Shown piece after piece: positions 58,190 to 64,000 of a stretch of DNA of 64,000 nucleotides. How positions within the stretch are numbered: position 1 is the first letter of the stretch; every line of letters starts with the position of its first letter. Position numbers and translations under genes: made by a program. The DNA is taken from assembly GCA_007258455.2 (NCBI GenBank), contig VDFB02193867.1:569784656-569848655 (forward strand), read 5' to 3'. The notes beneath the pieces are model-generated. The model did not search any database. It worked only from the letters and a program-made list of their open reading frames with translations, and was not told the DNA's origin. Source of the stretch: Sequoia sempervirens (lineage: Eukaryota; Streptophyta; Pinopsida; Cupressales; Cupressaceae).

Positions 58190-60490
58190 AATAATAAAGA
58201 ATGAATCAAATAATCCATGTCTAATCTGTGCTAAGGAGTCTATAGCCACTGCCTCTATCCACTGCATATATTCTCTACACCTATCAAAAGCATGTATCCT
58301 GTCTTATCCTCTCTCCTATCTACCTGGAGCTACCTGCATCTGACCACTACGAGGAATCTGACACTAAACCTCTACCTTGGGGGGTGTCTCGTGGTAGCTA
58401 TTATATCCTTGTGTACGGGTGGCCCCAGAGTGTGAAGGTGCGAGCATCTATGGGGATGCTCTAACATATGGTGGGACCCTCTATACTGGATCTGGGACAA
58501 CCTAATGATAAGAAAGCATATAATAAGTGGCCTTTGTCTTGGCATCGACCACCTTCGTTGCCTATCCTCTTGAAAGATATCGCTCTATCCTATATCAATC
58601 TTGCAGCCCACTGATATGCCTCCTCTCCTACTCCCAAGCATCCTTGGCTAGCCTCATCTAGTCCACCTCTGCCTACAATTGCAACATCTCTTGTACTCCT
58701 GCATCCCGCTCACCCTACAGGGCCTGTACCTATGCCTCTATTGTCTTTGCTTTCTCTAGCACTACCCCCGCATCCCCCATTGTCACCTCGGTGCACTCTG
58801 CTCTATCTTAGAGCTCATTTTGCTCCCTCCTAATCTCCTCCAGTCCCATCTACATCTTTGCCACCTGTCTCCTTAGGTCATCCCTCTCTGTGTGTGCCTC
58901 CTGCACCCTCAATAATGCCTCATTTTCTAGGACCCTGTAGTCCCTGTCTGTATCCCTCTACATAGCCTATAATCTGTCTACCTCTTGTTATAACTTGTCC
59001 CTATCCACCTTTGACTCCCTGAGTTAGTGCTCAACTATGCTTAGGCTGGCCAAGGCTCCTATAAAAAACACTGCGGGATCCTTGGGTGGAGGTGGCACAT
59101 ATGGCACCATCACTAGTGGATGCACCTTTGGGGAATCCTCCTCCACATCCATGGCCTACTCCTCTCCCCCTGCCTGTGCCATATCTACATCCCCATCCCC
59201 CCTCTCTTATGTTAGTTGCCTCTCCTCCTCCTTTATAGCCCGACTAGCCTCCTCTCATTGTTGGATCCATATCCTACTACCCCCACAATTAGTTGTACTA
59301 TAGTGATCCACCCTAGTCTCCCCTCCGCCCAACATGTCGAGTATCATACTATGGTCCCCCATCTACCGGCTCTCCCCTCCAGGGGAACTGTGTCAGTGGG
59401 ACGGTATCCCACATTTTTCATGCATACTCTACAATGATCAACTCTCCCCATAACGCTATTGGCTCCCTAGTGATCTGTTGAAACCTCTGGGGTCTTGCAG
59501 GAATATCTTGATGTAGCTTGAACTGCTTGGTAACCATGTCGAGTCTGTGTAGCTCCACAATATATGAATCCCTACCTATCAAATAGTAGACTAAAAAGTA
59601 CCCCCTACGTCTCTTATCATCCCTCCACCCCTAAAAGTGTCGTGCCATGTAGGGTTTCTAGGTGATGTCCTCTAGCCTCAACCCATCTAGTTTCTGCCAC
59701 CATCCCTCCAAATCTACGACTACCTAATAATAAAGCCTAAAGTTGTATTCTGTCCCCCACCAATATGCTACTCGTAGTATCTCATCTCTCAACTCCAACA
59801 ATCAAAATGTATGGCCTGGCCATGATAATATGCTCCCATGCCCACACCTGAAGTAGCGTCACATGGGTTATACTCAATGCATGCCTATAATAGATGACAT
59901 GCATATCCTAGTATAGCTATGCTAGTACGCACACTCCCCATGCAAACTCCCCCTCTCATCTCTCCACAATGTGTCTGAACTCAATCACCTTGAGGTTGCA
60001 AAAGCGTCCACTCCTGTTTGGAAAAAAAATATTGTTGATCAAGTCATGGAGGTACAATGGTAGGGCTAGTACACGTAATTTCAAGCAAGCATCAAGATCT
60101 AGCTCCCTCCCCTAGATAGGCAACTCCACCGGTCCAAACAAAGCCTGTAGACTCTCCTCTAGTGATTGGCCGTAGGTCCAGCTAATCAAATTCCCTCATA
60201 TGGGAAATTGAAGAATCCTCCAATTGTCTTCTAGTGTCATCGTCATCTCCCCTGTTGGGAGATGGAAGGTAGAAATCTTTGAACTCCATCTCTCCATTAG
60301 TGTTGTCAATAGTCCCTGGTGTGCTCAAATGTTGGGATACCCCAACATGTGTAGTAACCTCGCCCGTGCAAGCAATCTATGGTCATGGGAAGTCACCACC
60401 CCACGTGTCACCTCCAACACTGTTGAATTCCTCTCCCGCATCCTTAATGAGTCAAAGTTTTGCACCCATACAAAACAATTTTTTAGCTTT
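58190..60490 (-). pseudogene. Antisense ORF of plant-mobile-domain type with coiled-coil tail
   Basis: It reads opposite to gag-pol. The frame near 60480 starts with NCFVWVQNFDSL, then FHLPTGEMTMTLEDNWRILQ (about 60255-60200) and LLQVWAWEHIIMARP (about 59850-59805), the two signature stretches of the plant mobile domain (PMD, aminotransferase-like). Stops occur at about 60330, 60198, 60115 and 59955. Downstream frames (about 59040-58620) are Glu/Arg/Gln-rich heptad-like sequence (RDTDRDYRVLENEALLRV, ERDDLRRQVAKM), a probable coiled coil. Antisense ORFs between pol and the 3' LTR are known in some Tat elements. Product function is unknown; PMD proteins of hosts act in silencing and genome stability. 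The ORF is now broken. Confidence 0.7.
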
Positions 60491-60539
60491 TCTCATATTT
60501 CATTCCTTTTCTATCATTTTTCATCCCTGCTTCAGATTT

Positions 60540-61060
60540 GGCAATTTCGCCTCTGTGTCAGGTGAGTTCACCCTTTTTCCTTCCCAATGCATTTGCCTCT
60601 CTAGCCAATGCACTCTCCCCTTTGTCACCCTTTCACAAATCTTCCTATCCATCTAGCGAATCTTCCCCTTTCTTGTCTAGGCGTGAATCCACCCTTCTTT
60701 CCTCAGAGGTGAATTTGTATTCATCCCTTTTCCCCTAGGGACAATTTCACATCCACCCCTATATCTTTTCTTTCCAAAATGGAAATTTTTTATTTTCCCT
60801 TTTTCCCTAGGGGTGATTTCACATCCACCCCTATATCTTTTCTTCCTCGAATGGTAAATTCGTATTTTCCCTTTCCCCTAAAAGGTGGATTCGCATTTAC
60901 TTGTCTGTCCTTTGGGCGAAATTATGTTTTCCCTTTCCTAGTTGTGGTGAATTAAAATTCACCTATCCCAATGCAAACCTGCTCATGTGTTGTGTAATCT
61001 ACCCTTTTCCTCACCAGCCCTCTTGGACAGGAAAATTTTCCTTCCGGACAAGTGAATTCA
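60540..61060. repeat. GGCGAA / GGTGAATT motif array near the 3' LTR
   Basis: Words such as AGGTGAGTTCACCC, TAGCGAATC, TAGGCGTGAATCCACCC, GAGGTGAATTTG, TAGGGGTGATTTCACATCC and GGGCGAAATTATG recur about every 40-70 bases, with CCCTTTCCCCTAGG between them. They resemble the leader array at 33430-35900. A 40-base segment (CACATCCACCCCTATATC...) is repeated near 60748 and 60819. Confidence 0.6.
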
Positions 61061-61690
61061 TGCCCTAAATCTACCTAATCCCAAATTCAAAATATGTTTA
61101 AAAATTTAAATCAAACTCACACAATGGGATTCAAGGCCTACCTGGCACGATACTGCTTAATAGTAGTAGAATTGGCACACCTCCTCACCTTGGTGGATGA
61201 GCTCATCATCTATGAACACCTCATCACTCGCTTTCTCTCTCCCTTGTCCAGTCAGTTGCCAAGTATGCAAAAGGTGAATAGTAATTTTTCAAATTTACTA
61301 TTTATAATTTTCACTTTTTGTACCTATTTATCCTTTTAATTTTTGGATAATTTCTACCCTTTAATCAACATTTTATTAATTCATTCAACCATTTTCTTTT
61401 GCGAGCCACCATTTGCACCTCGTTTGTCCATTTTTCTCTGTTCAAAATCCATTCTTCATGGTTTTTTGCACTCTATTGCCTGGTACCTTTTGTTTCTCCA
61501 TATCAAGAAGTCATATGGGGCCCCTTTTTCTTCCCCATTCGCCCTCTCGATGGGACATACCTTACCATTCTCTTCCACCTTTTCATCCTATTAGCTTCTC
61601 TGTGATACTAGGACATCATCTAACATTATCTTCTTCTATTGAGTTGTCTATGTTTTATTTTTCTTCGAAACATTGTTATTTTAACAGTAT
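61061..61690. other. 3' untranslated region, nothing recognised
   Basis: Pyrimidine-rich plus strand with short overlapping frames and no motif I know. It ends in the purine tract before the 3' LTR. Confidence 0.5.
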
Positions 61691-61691
61691 T

Positions 61692-61707
61692 TCAAAGAAG
61701 GGAAAAA
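61692..61707 (+). promoter_or_regulatory. Polypurine tract of plus-strand gypsy element
   Basis: TCAAAGAAGGGAAAAA directly abuts the LTR start TGTAGG. It is the plus-strand primer and confirms orientation. Confidence 0.8.
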
Positions 61708-62960
61708 TGTAGGCACTTAAATTTGGTCACCCCCGTATGGTCAAATTCACCCTTCGTATTCCTTTATCCTGCATCCTTAAACTATTAATTAAATAATTTA
61801 TTATTTAATTAATACAACCCTTATTCTAATGTCCATAAGGTATTTAATAAATCAATTAAATACCTTACCCCTCTTTCATCTCTAAATTAAATAAATACCC
61901 CAATTTATTTAATTTAGTCACTTTATCTTTTATGAATTAAATCAATTTTTAATTCAATTCTTCTCTCTCCAAATGTCACATCCTCCATAATCCCATCTAA
62001 TCCATATTAGCTTAATTAATATGTGATTAAGATGTGCACACCCCTAATCATCATTAGGGTCGCATCCTCCATAATCCCCCACTTGCCTCTAATTTGTCAT
62101 TAATTCATCTAATCATGCATTTGCACAACCTTAATCACCTACTTAGGCCCACATAATCCCCATGCCATTTATGGAATATGTCCTTAGTCAACATACATTA
62201 AATGCTTTATCTATTTGGAGAAGGAAAACCATTCCCTAGGTGAATTTTTAATTCACATTTATTTCCTCGATGCATTTTTAGGAATTTAAAATTCCTTCTC
62301 CCATCCCCATGAGGATTTTTGAGGAATTTTTAATTCCTCACATGTCCTCTCGCCCACATGTGTACAAAGACCTTTATGAGGATATCTTGCCCAAATCCCA
62401 AGGTACTATGTAGTACCTCCATGTCATGCCCACATCATCCCCCTCTTTCCATCTCACCTGCCACATGTCAGGATGTGAGGGCTTGTGAGTTCTCAACTCA
62501 CCCTAGCCCTTGATCTTGTCCATCTTGGCTCAATCTGGGCCCTCCGTTCATTTAGATGCACTTCCCCTAAAAATGGTGGAATTGCCCTCATTTGCTATCT
62601 TCCACTTTTTGCATACACACTCAAGCACACTTAGCAAGCATACACTTAGCATCCTCCATTGTTGTAGCATCTTTGAGCTCTCATCTTGCATCCTTCAAAA
62701 TACCCACAATCTCCATTGCATCCATCATCATCTTATCTACATTTTGCACTAGGTTTCAAGCTATTTTGCTACCAAGGAGCATACATATGAAGCAATCAAA
62801 TGGCCAACTAATTTATCAATCTAAACAAGGTAAAAGGTTCTAATTGTCTTGTGTTTTTGTTTAGATTCAACTAGGCCAATCTTGAGTGTTTTGTTTGTGT
62901 TTTCTATCTTGCATTTCCATTGTAGTTTTGCATTCCTAGTTTAGAATTTACTTGCACACA
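61708..62960 (+). repeat. 3' LTR of plus-strand gypsy element
   Basis: Direct repeat of 32134-33374. It has a 14-base or so extra direct repeat (CACACTTAGCA...CACTTAGCA, about 62624-62650) that the 5' LTR lacks. The following five bases, AGATC, match GGATC before the 5' LTR except at the first. Confidence 0.9.
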
Positions 62961-64000
62961 AGATCAACTCAAAGACAAATGGGAAACATCTATGGAGCCT
63001 AATCAACTTTAATATCTAGAATTTGTCTATATTTTTTATCATTATTATTCTATTTAGTTTTATTTTTTGATCCTCTTAATTTTTTTTTCTCTATCTCTCT
63101 TTTGTTTGGGTTTAATTTTACTACAACTTGGTTGATTGTAGACTATTATTATGTTGTTTTTAATGGTTTAATATATAAAAAATTAATGTTTCCTTTTCAA
63201 ATCATATTTATTTATCTTTACTAAAAAATGAAAAAACTTGTACCATTCCTTGTCATGTTTTGGTTAAATAATGATAATTCTAATAAGTACCAAGTGATTA
63301 ATTTATTCAAAATATTGCTCTATTTTTTCCAAATCCATTTGGGTGTTACACATTTTTAAGATATAAGGATGGTTTGATGCCCCTATATGATATGTAGGTT
63401 GCTAAGGAGGATAGGACACCATAATAAAGGATTGCGACTCCAAAGAGATGAGGATAGTAGCTTCAAGAAGGGGGTTGTTGAAATATTCTTAAGAAAAAGG
63501 GAAATAATCATCAAAAGGTGGCGCAAGGAGGAGAGCAAGGATTCCAAGATCAACAATGTTGTTTCTATTGAATGAAATACACGTCTAAAATTCTAATGTT
63601 TGTGTAATGGCATAAAATTGCACCCCTTGCAATTTCACATACATCCTTGTACCTGCTTTAGTGTCCACTCCCTTAGAACTTGTGTAGGCTCACTTTATCC
63701 CCTACATCGGCCTTTTTCCCTTCTTAAGATTCTCCAACACCCCTTTTCTATAGCTACCCTCACATGTCATCTTTGCATCGAGCCTTGTGCTTTCCTTGTT
63801 CATGTTGTTTTGTAACGTGACGTGTCTAGACACTAGTGCATTATGCTGACGTCTGCACCTTGTGCTAGTGTCTTGCGATGTTTCAACATTCAAACAACTG
63901 TCTCCTAGCATGTTTGCCACTTTTCACCTCCTTTGGTTGGTGGTAAGGGCTCAAGATTCCTTGTAACCATCCAGGAAGCTTATTTCCTCTCTTTCTAAGT
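62961..64000. other. Right flank, unassigned
   Basis: Continuation of the pre-insertion sequence that ends at 32133. I see no domain in either strand. The plus frame at 63387-63575 (Arg/Lys-rich) and the 63600-63815 frame have no recognisable family. No terminator or repeat stands out. Confidence 0.4.

Larger units (their letters stand above)
32134..62960 (+). mobile_element. Tat-lineage Ty3/gypsy LTR retrotransposon, plus strand, with nested insertions
   Basis: The LTRs (32134-33374 and 61708-62960) share TGTAG-CACTT starts and ACTTGCACACA ends. They are flanked by GGATC (32129-32133) and AGATC (62961-62965), a target duplication with one mismatch. Inside are a primer-binding site, gag, protease, RT, RNase H, a second RNase H, integrase, an antisense accessory ORF and a purine tract, in the order known for Tat elements. 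Without the two nested insertions (2.4 and 8.25 kb) it would be about 20 kb, large even for this lineage. All reading frames carry stops, so it is inactive. Confidence 0.9.

Overview
This window reads as nuclear DNA of a land plant with a large, repeat-rich genome. A gymnosperm is my best guess, from the A+T-rich sequence, the very old nested Tat-type Ty3/gypsy elements with long untranslated regions, and a decayed plant LINE-1; that guess is inference. I find no host gene, tRNA, rRNA or CRISPR array that I can support. Nearly everything recognisable is a transposable element, and every reading frame of any length is broken by stops or frameshifts.

Left part (about 500-23150), minus strand. 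A Ty3/gypsy element reads from high to low coordinates: LTR (about 16981-17997), primer-binding site, gag, protease, an extra RNase H, reverse transcriptase with its own RNase H, integrase, an array of small hairpins, and an extra ORF of unknown function (copy A, to about 498). Its gag is split by a second minus-strand LTR element (9772-16101) without RT or integrase. On the far side of the LTR, a second copy of the extra ORF and hairpin leader (copy B, 18005-23144) reads into that LTR with a polypurine tract at its end. Two element copies therefore seem to share one LTR in tandem.

Middle (24150-32133). A decayed plus-strand LINE (endonuclease, RT, zinc-binding C-terminus) is followed by unassigned coding-like remnants. 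These are interrupted by a small non-coding LTR element (29593-31633) with 5-bp target duplications (TCTAG) and an initiator-Met-type primer-binding site.

Right part (32134-62960), plus strand. One Tat-lineage Ty3/gypsy element is bounded by 1.24-1.25 kb LTRs and a near-perfect target duplication (GGATC/AGATC). In order it holds: primer-binding site; a 3.2 kb leader with a GGCGAA-like motif array; gag with a tandemly duplicated N-terminus; protease; RT; RNase H; a second RNase H; integrase; a long 3' region carrying an antisense ORF of the plant-mobile-domain type; a second GGCGAA-like array; polypurine tract; LTR. Two elements sit inside it: a 2.4 kb terminal-inverted-repeat DNA transposon in the first gag copy (36837-39226) and an 8.25 kb insertion with LTR-like ends and a perfect 5-bp duplication between protease and RT (44140-52390).

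The most unusual signals are the hairpin array with the extra ORF it precedes, the GGCGAA-like arrays on both sides of the plus-strand element's genes, the different placement of the second RNase H in the two gypsy elements, and the antisense plant-mobile-domain ORF. All homology calls are by eye from motifs; no database search was possible.
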